A stretch of 64,000 nt of DNA from Haloplanus sp. HW8-1 (GCF_023703795.1 NZ_CP098518.1:930001-994000), one strand, 5' to 3'; positions 40,352 to 48,753 are shown, counted from the stretch's first letter. A program made the numbers and translations. Notes: generated by a model from the letters alone, not told the origin.

Positions 40352-40932
40352 CCGTCGTGCCCCCGGCGTTCGGCCACCTCGATGTGTGGCATGAACCACG
40401 CGTAGTAGGCCACGGTCGACAGCGCCAGCGAGGTGAACATCCCCGCGGCGTATAGTCCGAAGTACTGGGTCCGGGCGAGCGTCAGATACTCGCCCGTAAA
40501 GAGCGCCGCGAAGACGATGGCGAGGACGGTCAGCCCGCCCATCGCGATCAACCCCTCGATGGCGTCGGACGCGTCGTGGTACTCGACGATCCAGCGACGC
40601 CCCGTCTCCAGCCACGGCAGGGTGACGACGCCGCCGTCCGTCTCAGCGGCGGCGTCGACGTCGTCCGGGGGCCTCACCGCGTCGTTCATGAAGCGATGCG
40701 CCGCGGTCAGCGCGCCGACGAGGCCGAAGAGCGCGACCCAGACGACGACGCCGACCTGGCTCGGCGACAGTTTGTTCGGCGCATCGACGAAGCCCTCCAG
40801 CGGCCGAATCTCCGTGACACTCTCGTCGATGGCGACTTCCTCCGAGGGCGGTTCGCCGTGGAGCGCGACGAACCACATCGGCAACAGGACCGTGACGATC
40901 ATCGCGCCGATCAGTAGCGTGTTGCGTCTCAT
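40348..40932 (-). CDS. narA: First gene of the nar operon: small membrane protein (NarA-like)
   Basis: Protein of 194 residues with four helices: NTLLIGAMIVTVLLPMWFVA, VGVVVWVALFGLVGALTAAH, LIAMGGLTVLAIVFAALFTG and FGLYAAGMFTSLALSTVAYY. The only common cofactor ligands in helices are scattered His residues (HRFMND, the C-terminal [13 protein letters not shown]), so a heme role is uncertain. Position and order match narA of the Haloferax operon, so the name is used by context. It starts the polycistronic unit; the upstream region holds regulatory palindromes. Confidence 0.75.
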   Translation of the reverse strand: MRRNTLLIGAMIVTVLLPMWFVALHGEPPSEEVAIDESVTEIRPLEGFVDAPNKLSPSQVGVVVWVALFGLVGALTAAHRFMNDAVRPPDDVDAAAETDGGVVTLPWLETGRRWIVEYHDASDAIEGLIAMGGLTVLAIVFAALFTGEYLTLARTQYFGLYAAGMFTSLALSTVAYYAWFMPHIEVAERRGHDG

Positions 40933-40940
40933 GGTTGGGA

Positions 40941-40960
40941 ATCGTTGGCGAGCGAACGAT
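40941..40960. promoter_or_regulatory. Near-perfect 20-bp palindrome upstream of narA
   Basis: ATCGTT and AACGAT arms of a symmetrical 20-mer, ATCGTTGGCGAGCGAACGAT, start 9 bases before the narA ATG. 16 of 20 positions are symmetric. It may bind a dimeric regulator or lie in the leader of the transcript if the TATA box at 40998 is used. No partner site of the same sequence is seen nearby. Confidence 0.45.
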
Positions 40961-40997
40961 GCACTCTCCGCCCACGGATGACCTCACCTGTCGCCGC

Positions 40998-41004
40998 AAT
41001 AAAC
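40998..41004 (-). promoter_or_regulatory. Putative TATA box for the nar operon
   Basis: On the minus strand, GTTTATT lies about 68 bases upstream of the narA start, implying a leader of about 40 bases that contains the 20-bp palindrome. The spacing is typical for archaeal TATA boxes relative to a start site near 40974. Confidence 0.4.
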
Positions 41005-41029
41005 TATCCTGAGAATTGTAATGATTTGG

Positions 41030-41040
41030 GAACAACGTTC
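41030..41040. promoter_or_regulatory. GAAC/GTTC inverted repeat upstream of the nar TATA box
   Basis: GAACAACGTTC is an 11-base inverted repeat about 34 bases upstream of the putative nar TATA box. Its GAAC and GTTC arms resemble the CGAAC-spacer-GTTCG motif reported for haloarchaeal nitrate regulators, though the spacer here is 3 bases rather than 4. It is also close to the sucC promoter on the other strand. Confidence 0.35.
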
Positions 41041-41150
41041 GGGGCGGGATTTATGCGTGGGCCGGTTCCCAGTCGGGGACGCGGCGGGCAGCGGACCGGA
41101 TGATCGACACTACTAACTCCCGGTCACGGGAACTCGGGAACGACCCGAAC

Positions 41151-42296
41151 ATGAAACTTCACGAGTATCAGGCGAAGGGCGTCTTCGCCGACGCCGGGAT
41201 TCCGACGCCGGACTCCCAGTTGGCGACGAGCGTCGACGAGGCCGTCGATGCCGGGGACGCCCTCGGCTATCCGGTGGCAGTCAAGGCACAAGTCCAGGTC
41301 GGCGGGCGGGGCAAGGCCGGCGGCATCGAGATCGCGACCGACGCGGACGAACTCCGCGCGGCCGCCGAGAACATCCTGGGCATGGATCTCAAGGGATACC
41401 ACGTCGACCGCGTCCTCGTCGAGTCTGCCGTCGACTTCACGAACGAACTCTACCTCGGCGTGACGATGGACCGCGGCGAAGGCGAACCCGTCGCCATGGT
41501 CTCCTCCGAGGGCGGCGTCGACATCGAGGAGGTGGCCGCGGAGACACCCGAGGCCATCGCCCGCGAACACGTCGATCCCGCGTTCGGGATGCACTCCTAC
41601 CAGGCCCGGAAGGCGGTCTACGAGGCGGACATCCCCCGCGACGTCTCGCGGGCCGTCTCCTCGGTGCTGGAGACGCTGTACGACCTCTGGGAGGCCAACG
41701 ACGCCAGCGAGGCGGAGATCAACCCGCTGATGGTGACCGACGGCGGCGACGTCGTCGCCGCGGACGCCGTGATGAACGTCGACGACGACGCCCTCTTTCG
41801 GCACCCCGACCTCGCCGACATGGAGGAGGAGTCCTACACCGACGACCTCGAACGCAAGGCCGGCGAATACGGCTTCGACTACGTCCGTCTCTCGGGGAAC
41901 GTGGGCATCATCGGCAACGGTGCCGGTCTCGTGATGGCGACGCTCGACCTCGTCGATCATTACGGCGGCGAGCCCGCGAACTTCCTCGACATCGGCGGCG
42001 GCGCCAAGGCCGAACGTGTCGCCAACGCCCTCGATATGGTCTTTTCGGACCCGAACGTCGACTCGGTCGTGTTCAACATCTTTGGCGGCATCACTCGCGG
42101 CGACGAGGTGGCCCGCGGCATCAACGAAGCGCTCTCACAGTTCGACGAGATTCCCAAGCCCGTCGTGGTCCGCCTCGCCGGTACCAACGCCAGCGAGGGG
42201 ATGGAGATCCTCGATACCAGCCTCGTACGGGTCGAGGAAACCCTAGAAGAGGCCGTCCAGCGTGCCGTCGACGACGCCGCGGAGGTGACGAACTGA
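41151..42296 (+). CDS. sucC: Succinate-CoA ligase, ADP-forming, beta subunit
   Basis: TCA-cycle step converting succinyl-CoA to succinate with ATP or GTP formation. The 381 residues start [18 protein letters not shown], the standard family start; an in-frame ATG at 41100 would add 17 non-conserved residues. The ATP-grasp domain holds [20 protein letters not shown] and EINPLMV. The C-terminal CoA-ligase part has [16 protein letters not shown] and [17 protein letters not shown]. The stop overlaps the sucD start by 1 base. A TTTATG at 41049 might serve as TATA box, which would imply a leader of about 75 bases. Confidence 0.96.
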   Translation: MKLHEYQAKGVFADAGIPTPDSQLATSVDEAVDAGDALGYPVAVKAQVQVGGRGKAGGIEIATDADELRAAAENILGMDLKGYHVDRVLVESAVDFTNELYLGVTMDRGEGEPVAMVSSEGGVDIEEVAAETPEAIAREHVDPAFGMHSYQARKAVYEADIPRDVSRAVSSVLETLYDLWEANDASEAEINPLMVTDGGDVVAADAVMNVDDDALFRHPDLADMEEESYTDDLERKAGEYGFDYVRLSGNVGIIGNGAGLVMATLDLVDHYGGEPANFLDIGGGAKAERVANALDMVFSDPNVDSVVFNIFGGITRGDEVARGINEALSQFDEIPKPVVVRLAGTNASEGMEILDTSLVRVEETLEEAVQRAVDDAAEVTN

Positions 42297-43165
42297 TGAG
42301 TGTGTTAGTCGACGCTGACACCCGCGTCGTCGTCCAGGGCATCACCGGCGGCGAGGGCAAGTTCCACGCCGGGCAGATGATCGAGTACGGCACGAACGTC
42401 GTCGCCGGCGCGGTGCCCGGCAAGGGCGGCCAGGACGTCGACGGCGTCCCAGTCTACGACACCGTCCACGAGGCGGTCCGAAAGGAGGACGCCGACGCCT
42501 CCGTCGTCCTCGTCCCACCGGCCTTTGCGGCCGACGCGCTGTTCGAGGCGCTCGACACCTCGCTGGATCTGGTCGTCGCCATCACCGAAGGCATCCCGAC
42601 CCAGGACATGGCGAAGGTAAACCGTCGGCTCCGCGAGACTGACACCCACCTCGTCGGGCCGAACTGTCCCGGCGTCATCACGCCCGGCGAGGCGAAACTC
42701 GGTATCCTGCCGGGCAACATCTTCGCCCCGGGGAAGGTCGGGCTAGTCTCCCGGTCGGGCACGCTGACCTACCAGGTCGTTGACAACCTGACCAGCCGAG
42801 GCATCGGTCAGACGACCGCCATCGGCATCGGCGGCGACCCGATCATCGGCACCTCCTTCATCGACGCTCTCGAACTCTTCGAGGCCGACGAAGAGACCGA
42901 GGCGGTCGCCATGTGCGGTGAGATCGGTGGCGAAGACGAGGAGGAGGCCGCCGAGTACATCGCCACGCAGATGGACACGCCCGTGGCGGCGTTCATCGCC
43001 GGGCGGACGGCCCCGCCGGGCAAGCGCATGGGCCACGCCGGCGCCATCGTCTCCGGGAGCGGCACCGGGACGGCCGAGAGCAAGATCGACGCGCTCAACG
43101 CCGCGGGCGTTCCCGTCGGCGACACCCCCGAGGAAGTCGCCGACCACATCGAGGGCTACCTGTAG
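42296..43165 (+). CDS. sucD: Succinate-CoA ligase, alpha subunit
   Basis: Forms the phospho-His intermediate with SucC. The 289 residues open with a CoA-binding Rossmann domain ([20 protein letters not shown]). [20 protein letters not shown] is conserved. The catalytic His is in the C-terminal block [19 protein letters not shown], near residue 245. The length equals the family norm. It is co-translated with sucC. Confidence 0.96.
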   Translation: MSVLVDADTRVVVQGITGGEGKFHAGQMIEYGTNVVAGAVPGKGGQDVDGVPVYDTVHEAVRKEDADASVVLVPPAFAADALFEALDTSLDLVVAITEGIPTQDMAKVNRRLRETDTHLVGPNCPGVITPGEAKLGILPGNIFAPGKVGLVSRSGTLTYQVVDNLTSRGIGQTTAIGIGGDPIIGTSFIDALELFEADEETEAVAMCGEIGGEDEEEAAEYIATQMDTPVAAFIAGRTAPPGKRMGHAGAIVSGSGTGTAESKIDALNAAGVPVGDTPEEVADHIEGYL

Positions 43166-43233
43166 CGACTTTCGCCCCGACTGCCCGCTCACGGGCGTGA
43201 CCGACCCCGCCCGGCCTACGGTGCCGTCGACGA

Positions 43234-44076
43234 CTAGTCGTCGGTCGCTTCGTCGGCGGACTCGGCGGTCGCCTCCGTCCTATCCAGGGGCGGCAGCGAC
43301 GACAGGGGCCCGTGGTAGGTCGACCGATAGCCAAAGAGGACGTCGTGACCGTCGTCGGACATGAGGACGGGCCAGAACTCCTCGTCGGCGACGAGCGAGT
43401 CGCCGTCGACGTCGGCGAACCGGTCCCCGGGCGCGACGCGTTCGAAGTTCTCGCCGCGGAAGTGGTACGTCCGCCCCGGTTCCTTGTAGATGGGTTCGGT
43501 CACCTCGTAGAACTCCGGGTTCGGATCCGGCGGATCGCCGGGGAGGACACCCGTAACCTGGAGGAAGGCAACCAGACAGTCGTAGGCGTTGTCGGCGGCC
43601 GCCGCCGACCCCTGGTGGCCCGCCTCGATGTCGACGAAGCCCGGCAGTTCGGCGGATCGGCCGTCGGCGACGACGGTGAAATCGACCACCTGTTCGACGG
43701 GCAGGTGAGCCACGATCCCGCGTTCCCGTCCGTCCAGACACGCCACGTTGGCGAAGGGACGAGCGTACGAGACCGTCGAGTGGATGCCGAGCGCGGTACA
43801 GCCTCGCACTTCGGCCATGAGTTCGTGCGCCAGTCGCTCCTCGTACTGGTCGCTCTCCGGATCGCCGGGGAGACACCGGTTGAGATCCGTATCGACGTAG
43901 CGGACGCCCCGTTCGAGGGCACGTTCGTTGGCGACGATCAGTTTCGCCGGGCGGTCGACGTCCGGGTCCTCGTCGAGGAATCGCTCGATGGCACGGGCAC
44001 CACAGGGTTCGTCCCCGTGGATCGCCCCGACGACGGCTACCTCGGGGGTGCCCTCGCCGAGCGTGTAGACCTGCAT
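43234..44076 (-). CDS. Succinylglutamate desuccinylase/aspartoacylase family zinc hydrolase
   Basis: Zinc-dependent deacylase of the M14-like AstE/AspA family, 280 residues. The zinc site starts with AIHGDEPCGARAIERFLDE (His and Glu), and the second His lies in TALGIHSTVSYARPF. VDTDLNRCLPGDPES carries the DLNR substrate-carboxylate motif. The C-terminal beta domain (VTEPIYKEPGRTYHFRGENF) is typical. Haloarchaeal members have unclear substrates. ATG 44076 is chosen because MQVYTLGEG starts the domain; longer ATG forms are not conserved. Confidence 0.85.
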   Translation of the reverse strand: MQVYTLGEGTPEVAVVGAIHGDEPCGARAIERFLDEDPDVDRPAKLIVANERALERGVRYVDTDLNRCLPGDPESDQYEERLAHELMAEVRGCTALGIHSTVSYARPFANVACLDGRERGIVAHLPVEQVVDFTVVADGRSAELPGFVDIEAGHQGSAAAADNAYDCLVAFLQVTGVLPGDPPDPNPEFYEVTEPIYKEPGRTYHFRGENFERVAPGDRFADVDGDSLVADEEFWPVLMSDDGHDVLFGYRSTYHGPLSSLPPLDRTEATAESADEATDD

Positions 44077-44232
44077 GGGCGTGTCTCCGACGCCCGTGAC
44101 CGAAAAACTGTCCCATCGGGAGCGCCGATAACAAGCTTGATACTCGTCGCCGGGGACCGTTCGGCCAATGAGCACCCGAGTCAGCCGTCGGGAGGTGAGG
44201 ACGACGACCGGCCCGGACGGTCGTCCGGATCG

Positions 44233-45420
44233 GTGATCCCGTCGCCGCCGCGGGCCATCGCCCGCCGACTCGCCGCGACGGCCCGTTTATCCACGGCGAA
44301 GCGGGCGATCCTGGGATACTACGCGGAGACCGGCCGTCTCGATTACCGTGCGCTCCGGATCAAGTCGGCGGTCGACGACACGCTCGATGCCATCCTCGAC
44401 GACGTGTACGACGAGATCGAGGTCGCCGTCGCCGACGAACTGGGCGTCGACGAGGACGGAGTGACGTTCGCCTACGAGACGAAGCTCACGCTGCCGGCGG
44501 AGCTGACCCTGGGCTATCTGTACCGTCGGGCGCTCGGCCGGTCGACGGCGGGCTACGATCCCGTGGCCGACGAGACGACGGGTCTTCGCGGACGGGTCGG
44601 ACTCGTCGATCCGTCGGCCCCCGCGAACCGCGAGGCCCGCGAGTACGTCGAACGGGCGGAGGAAGCGACGGCGCTCATCGTCCAAGCGCTGCTCGATGGC
44701 GACATGCGCGACGCGATCAACGACGACGAGTTCGCGGACTTCGAGGTGTCGGTGGCCGGCGACCCGGTTCCCGACCCCCGCCGGGTCGCCGAGATCGCAC
44801 AGGCACACCTCCAGGACGTCGTCGAGACGGCGTTCGACCGCGCGCCCGATGCGGTCAGGACCGCCTACGACGACGCAGTCGAGCGATCGGAGGCCCACCA
44901 GGAACAGGACGACCGCTTCCGTGACCTGCTGGCGGCCGCCCTCGACGGCGACGTCGACGCTGCCGGGCGCATCGACGCCGAGTACAAGTTCGCGCCCGTT
45001 CCTGCGGACGCTCCGCTTCCAGCGCGCGAGCACGACCTGCCCTATCTGCGGACGCAGTACGACCGCGTCGGCGTCATCTACCGGGGGATGCTCGACGCCT
45101 ACCGCGGCATCGGCTTCGAGATCCCAGACGCGTTCGGCACGTCCATCGTCCTCGCGATCATCGGCGCGCAGATCTGGTTGGACGACGTCGACGACTACCG
45201 GGACGACGTGGCCGAGGGACAACTCACGCCCGTCACCGCCGAGTACGTCCTCGCTGGGGACGACGCGACGGCCTACGAGAACGTCGTCTCCATCACGGAG
45301 CGGTATCTCGATCTGGCGCGGGCCCACGCGGAGGCGGCCGGGTCGCCACTCAACGGCATCGCCATCGAGTACATCCTTCGCTCCGGGGAACCGGGGCGAC
45401 TGCCGGGAAGCGAGGCGTAG
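44233..45420 (+). CDS. Unknown all-helical haloarchaeal protein with an Asp-rich DDVDD motif
   Basis: Protein of about 395 residues if started at GTG 44233; TTG 44137 in frame is an alternative and would add a Ser/Gly/Asp-rich head. It is mainly helical, with AKRAILGYYAETGRLDYRAL and DPAAPANREAREYVERAEEA-like stretches (the actual text is DPSAPANREAREYVERAEEA). Near residue 310 there is GTSIVLAIIGAQIWLDDVDD, followed by YRDDVAEGQLTPVTAEYVLA. The Asp-rich DDVDD on a hydrophobic helix and a following charged loop resemble the Asp-rich sites of prenyl or terpene synthases, but no second DDxxD is certain. Function unknown. Confidence 0.7.
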   Translation: MIPSPPRAIARRLAATARLSTAKRAILGYYAETGRLDYRALRIKSAVDDTLDAILDDVYDEIEVAVADELGVDEDGVTFAYETKLTLPAELTLGYLYRRALGRSTAGYDPVADETTGLRGRVGLVDPSAPANREAREYVERAEEATALIVQALLDGDMRDAINDDEFADFEVSVAGDPVPDPRRVAEIAQAHLQDVVETAFDRAPDAVRTAYDDAVERSEAHQEQDDRFRDLLAAALDGDVDAAGRIDAEYKFAPVPADAPLPAREHDLPYLRTQYDRVGVIYRGMLDAYRGIGFEIPDAFGTSIVLAIIGAQIWLDDVDDYRDDVAEGQLTPVTAEYVLAGDDATAYENVVSITERYLDLARAHAEAAGSPLNGIAIEYILRSGEPGRLPGSEA

Positions 45421-45624
45421 CTACCCGGGAGCGCCGCCGCCGCCACCGGCGTACATCCGGCCGACCTCCTCGAGATCCGTCGAGCCACAGTTGTCACACG
45501 TGACGGATTCCTGCTCTTCGCTACTCGTGAAGGTCGTCTCGCACTCTTGGCACTCGTAATCGTAGAGGACCGTCTCCCCTTCGTCCGGAGCCAGTAGTTC
45601 TTTCACCTTGTCCATGAGGCTCAT
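45421..45624 (-). CDS. Zinc-ribbon protein, FmdB-like, 67 residues
   Basis: Begins MSLMDKVKELLAPDEGET and carries YECQECETTF and VTCDNCGSTDLEEV, two Cys-x2-Cys knuckles about 18 residues apart, followed by a glycine-rich tail (MYAGGGGGAPG). The YECxxC start is typical of FmdB-type regulatory zinc ribbons, which also often end in Gly/Ser-rich tails. The role is unknown. Its end abuts the end of the convergent helical protein gene. Confidence 0.78.
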   Translation of the reverse strand: MSLMDKVKELLAPDEGETVLYDYECQECETTFTSSEEQESVTCDNCGSTDLEEVGRMYAGGGGGAPG

Positions 45625-45680
45625 ACGGTACCACCATCCGAACGTTATCAGTTATCATTCATAATTGTTCGTGTTGTCCA

Positions 45681-46283
45681 TCAGTTGCGTCCCAGGTCGA
45701 GGGTCGAGCCCTCCGCCACCAGTACGCCGCGGTCGATCGCGGTCTCGATGATCCGCTCACACTGGGGTTCGGATACGTCGTACGCGCCGGTCACGAGTCC
45801 GGTCAGGTCGGCCCGATCCATCGGGAACTCGCGGTTCTGGAGGAGACGGAGGACCTTGTAATACTCCGCGGGAACGTCGTCATCGTCGTCGGCCTCCCGC
45901 GTTCCTTCGCCCCCACTCGGCGACCCTTTGTCGTCGGTGGCCGATCCAGCCGCCGCCGCTCCGTCCTCCTCGGTCGTCGCGTCGTCCGCCGCGGTGCCAG
46001 TCGGGCCGTCCGGGGGCCCCGCCGAGTCTCCGTCGTCGGTCGCCGACTCGAAGGTGACTTCCTGGTGTGACGCGGGGGCTGGATCGACCGATCCCTCACC
46101 GGACTCCGGATCGGCCGCCCCGGCCAGCGGTTCCACCACCCGGCGAAGCTTCTCGTGACAGTCCGAACACAGCACCGCCGACCGTCCGTCCCCGGAGGGA
46201 TCGAGGCGTTCCGGTACCACCTCGTACTCTCGAAGCGAGTCGCCGACGGCGCCACAGAAGTAACACGACCGCAACTGGACCAT
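45681..46283 (-). CDS. Zinc-finger and winged-helix-like protein with a long acidic linker
   Basis: Protein of 200 residues in three parts. The N-terminal treble-clef-like zinc site is SCYFCGAVGDSL plus VLCSDCHEKL (about 6-45). A low-complexity linker of about 85 residues rich in Ala, Asp, Gly and Ser follows. The C-terminal 65 residues (PAEYYKVLRLLQNREFPMDR to GVLVAEGSTLDLGRN) read like a winged helix. This suggests a DNA- or RNA-binding regulator. No family name is recognised. Confidence 0.72.
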   Translation of the reverse strand: MVQLRSCYFCGAVGDSLREYEVVPERLDPSGDGRSAVLCSDCHEKLRRVVEPLAGAADPESGEGSVDPAPASHQEVTFESATDDGDSAGPPDGPTGTAADDATTEEDGAAAAGSATDDKGSPSGGEGTREADDDDDVPAEYYKVLRLLQNREFPMDRADLTGLVTGAYDVSEPQCERIIETAIDRGVLVAEGSTLDLGRN

Positions 46284-46401
46284 ACCCGCACCTCCTGCAG
46301 GCGCGTGCTAAGTGTTTTCCCTCCGGCCTCACCACGGCCTGTGTGACCGTTCGTCAGCATACATCGCAGATATTTCCACGTCCATCCTCGAACACCACGA
46401 A

Positions 46402-46412
46402 AATATTTAATT
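46402..46412 (+). promoter_or_regulatory. TATA box for the 37-residue zinc protein
   Basis: AATATTTAATT lies centred about 32 bases before the ATG at 46439, near the TATA distance for a leaderless or nearly leaderless transcript. Confidence 0.55.
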
Positions 46413-46438
46413 AGCGACGGTACGTTGGTGGCTGTGTG

Positions 46439-46552
46439 ATGGCACGCTACGTCTGCCCCGGCTGTGATCGGGAACTGGAAGCGGGGCCGTTTCGGATGAC
46501 CTGTCCGACCTGTGGCGGACGGCTGATCAACTACCGACGGTCCCGGTCCTGA
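46439..46552 (+). CDS. Rubrerythrin/zinc-ribbon microprotein, 37 residues
   Basis: A complete small gene with its own TATA box. It reads MARYVCPGCDRELEAGPF then RMTCPTCGGRLINYRRSR, giving two Cys-x2-Cys knuckles (CPGC and CPTC) 13 residues apart and a basic tail. This is a minimal rubredoxin-like zinc ribbon. The compact size, basic end and strong promoter suggest a real protein. Function unknown. Confidence 0.75.
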   Translation: MARYVCPGCDRELEAGPFRMTCPTCGGRLINYRRSRS

Positions 46553-46576
46553 CCGACGCCATCGCGCCTGCCGCGG

Positions 46577-47371
46577 TCAGTGGACGAGTTCGTCCCGATC
46601 GACCGGTTCGGCCGTCTCCCAGTACTCTCCGAACGTTTCCGTCGCCCAGGTACGAACCGCCGTTTCGTCGGTGTCGACCGATGCTTGGAGGACGCCGTTC
46701 GTATCCCGCAGGAGCATGTGTACGACGCCGTCGGCGACGGTGACGGCCAGTGGAATCTCCCCGTCACGGACCCGCACTTTCGCGGCCGGCGTGTCGAGCA
46801 ACGAGTCGAGTCGTCGCCGCAAGCCGTCGTCGTCGGCGACGGCGTCCAGGGCCCGTCGGGAGAACACTCCTCGGGACGTCATCTCGCCGGCGCTTGCCCG
46901 CTCTTCGATCACCGTGAGGCTCCCCTCGTTGAACGCGTGGGAGAACACCCGGACGCTCTCGGCGGTGCGGAGGATGTCGAGCACCCGCTTGACCGGTGCG
47001 TTCGGCTTCGTTCCGCTCGGGACGGTGATCGTCGCGTCCTTGAACCGTCGCAGATCGACCCCGAGCGCATCGGTCGGGAGATACCGAACGATCGGACGGA
47101 GTTCGCCCTCGATCTCCATGATCTCCAGCAGATCGAGGAAGCCGTCGGCGACGAGTTCCCCGGTCGCGGTGGCGACGTATCCTCCCTCGGCGCGTCGAAT
47201 CCACGACCGATCCTCGAAGTCCCGGAGGATCCGCCCCAGTGTCGCCTGCGAGGCGCCGGTTGCCACCGCGAGATCCGTCCGGGTGTGTCGCTCCCTCACG
47301 AGGCGTCGAAGCACTGCCACCCGGTTCGACGAGAGGGCGAGGAACTCGATCTCCGACAGTGCGGACTCCAT
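46577..47371 (-). CDS. HTH transcriptional regulator with C-terminal FilR1-like domain
   Basis: Protein of 264 residues. The N-terminal winged helix (IEFLALSSNRVAVLRRLVRE, then LAVATGASQATLGRILRDFE and a GGYVATATGELVA wing) occupies about 1-75. The rest (ELRPIVRYLPTDALGVDLRR to TFGEYWETAEPVDRDEL) resembles the FilR1 domain of archaeal regulators, likely a ligand-binding module. ATG 47371 is chosen because MESALSEIEFLALS matches the family start. It is divergent from the EamA gene and could regulate it. Confidence 0.78.
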   Translation of the reverse strand: MESALSEIEFLALSSNRVAVLRRLVRERHTRTDLAVATGASQATLGRILRDFEDRSWIRRAEGGYVATATGELVADGFLDLLEIMEIEGELRPIVRYLPTDALGVDLRRFKDATITVPSGTKPNAPVKRVLDILRTAESVRVFSHAFNEGSLTVIEERASAGEMTSRGVFSRRALDAVADDDGLRRRLDSLLDTPAAKVRVRDGEIPLAVTVADGVVHMLLRDTNGVLQASVDTDETAVRTWATETFGEYWETAEPVDRDELVH

Positions 47372-47516
47372 ACCCGCAGTCCTCCCCGACGAGACAAACC
47401 ACTTTCGCCCCGTGAAATCGTTGCACGCTCCGCAGGACTGTGACGGTCTACGCCTATTTCTTGCCATGAAATAATTTATGAATTAAAATATACGTGGGCG
47501 GCACGTACGGTGGTCA

Positions 47517-47588
47517 ATGAGTCACCTACTGCGGTTCTCGGCTTACGGAACGGGCGGTAACCTCCCCTTCGACGGGGTGGGGGAGTGA
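47517..47588 (+). CDS. Upstream ORF coupled to the EamA gene
   Basis: A 23-codon ORF (MSHLLRFSAYGTGGNLPFD then GVGE and stop) whose TGA overlaps the GTG start of the exporter. A TATA-like ATTAAAATA at 47482-47490 puts the transcription start near 47513, so this ORF would be the first, leaderless one on the mRNA. Its second half overlaps a GC-rich hairpin (CTCCCC paired with GGGGAG). It could control translation of the exporter. It is not conserved-family evidence, only an arrangement. Confidence 0.4.
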   Translation: MSHLLRFSAYGTGGNLPFDGVGE

Positions 47589-48565
47589 ACGCGGCGAATC
47601 GCCGCTCGCTCGCCGCGTTCGCGGTGGCGGGTATCCTCTTTGGCGGCACCTTCGTCGCCGCGAAAGCCGGCCTCGCGTACTTCCCGCCCCTGCTTTTCGT
47701 CGCCCTCCGGTTTGACGTCGCCGCAGTGGCGCTGCTCGGGTACGCCGCGCTCACGACGGACCGCGTGGACCTGTTTCCCCGGACGTGGCGCGACGCCGCC
47801 GGCATCCTCGCTACCGGCGTGGTCGCCATCGGGATCACGAACGCCCTGCTGTTCGTGGGACAGGAGCACACCACGAGCGCCGTGGCCGCCATCGTGTTCA
47901 GTCTCAACCCCATCCTGACGCCCCTCTTCGCGTCCCTCCTGCTCGCGGACGAACGACTCTCACTCCGGGGCGTTGCGGGCATGGCCCTCGGCTTCGTCGG
48001 CGTCGCCATGGTCGTCAACCCCGATCCAGCGACCCTGATGGCCGGCGGCGTCGGCAAGGCCATCCTCTTTACCGGTGCGGTCTCCGGCGCACTCGGCAGC
48101 GTCCTCATCAGGTGGGCCGGTGGCGGGCTGTCGAGCACGGTGCGTACCGCTTGGGGACTCCCCTTCGCGGCCCTCTGTTGTCACCTGTTCAGCGTGTGGG
48201 CGGGCGAATCCCCCGGCGCGATCACGTGGGCACCCGAGGCGGTCGCCGCCCTCACCTACGTGGGCCTACTCGCCGGGGCAGTGGCGTACATCGCCTACTT
48301 CGGCCTCCTCGACGCAGCGGGCGCCATCCGTGCGAACCTCGTGTTCTATGTGGTGCCCGTCGTCGCCGCGGTTGGTGGCTGGGCGCTCCTCGCCGAGACG
48401 ATCACGGCCCTCGCCGTCGTCGGGTTCGGAACCATCTTCGTCGGCTTCGCGGTGATCGGCAGCGAGTCGATTGACCTTCCGTCGATCCGCCACCGGATCG
48501 TGGGCGGCAGCAGCGAGTCGCTCGACGTTGGGACCGACGAACCACGGGGGTTCGAGGCGGACTGA
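47585..48565 (+). CDS. EamA/DMT family exporter
   Basis: Protein of 326 residues with ten membrane helices, formed of two EamA repeats: the first starts near FAVAGILFGGTFVAAKAGLA and ends near MALGFVGVAMVVNPD; the second runs from VGKAILFTGAVSGALGSVLI to VGFGTIFVGFAVIGS. The conserved Asn-rich SLNPILTPLFASLLLADERL lies in the first repeat. DMT members export amino acids, sugars or metabolites. The start is GTG and is coupled to a small upstream ORF. Substrate unknown. Confidence 0.9.
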   Translation: MNAANRRSLAAFAVAGILFGGTFVAAKAGLAYFPPLLFVALRFDVAAVALLGYAALTTDRVDLFPRTWRDAAGILATGVVAIGITNALLFVGQEHTTSAVAAIVFSLNPILTPLFASLLLADERLSLRGVAGMALGFVGVAMVVNPDPATLMAGGVGKAILFTGAVSGALGSVLIRWAGGGLSSTVRTAWGLPFAALCCHLFSVWAGESPGAITWAPEAVAALTYVGLLAGAVAYIAYFGLLDAAGAIRANLVFYVVPVVAAVGGWALLAETITALAVVGFGTIFVGFAVIGSESIDLPSIRHRIVGGSSESLDVGTDEPRGFEAD

Positions 48566-48567
48566 GC

Positions 48568-48711
48568 GCGGTTATCGCCTACGCGGACGATGTGGACGCC
48601 GACGTGATCGTTCTCGGGCATCGAGGGTTGACCTATGGGTGGTCCACTCACCTCGGGAGCGTGGCCGACTGCGTCGTTCGGAACGCGGGGCGGCCCGTCC
48701 TCGTCGTCTGA
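48568..48711 (+). pseudogene. Universal stress protein (UspA) C-terminal remnant
   Basis: A 47-codon frame directly after the EamA gene reads AVIAYADDVDADVIVLGHRG, then GSVADCVVRNAGRPVLVV and stop. This matches the C-terminal part of UspA domains (YA-x-x-xDADLIVxGxRG and GSVxxxVVRxAxxPVLVV), with the ATP-binding GxRG loop. The first two thirds are missing and no start codon is seen, so it is a decayed gene rather than a functional one. It may have been joined to the EamA region by a deletion. Confidence 0.7.
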
Positions 48712-48753
48712 GGCTTCGGTTCGACTTTTCTCCCTCCGTCTCGTAGTCCCAAT

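Noticed and set aside
44168-44235. Short ATG-started frame just before the helical unknown protein
   Set aside because: It stops after 22 codons in a different frame, so it cannot be the N-terminus of that protein unless a frameshift is assumed.
47550-47590. GC-rich hairpin resembling the right end of a haloarchaeal IS200/IS605-type element
   Set aside because: The CCCC/GGGG hairpin recalls such ends, but no tnpB remains, left end or target site is visible, so it is kept only as part of the leader.
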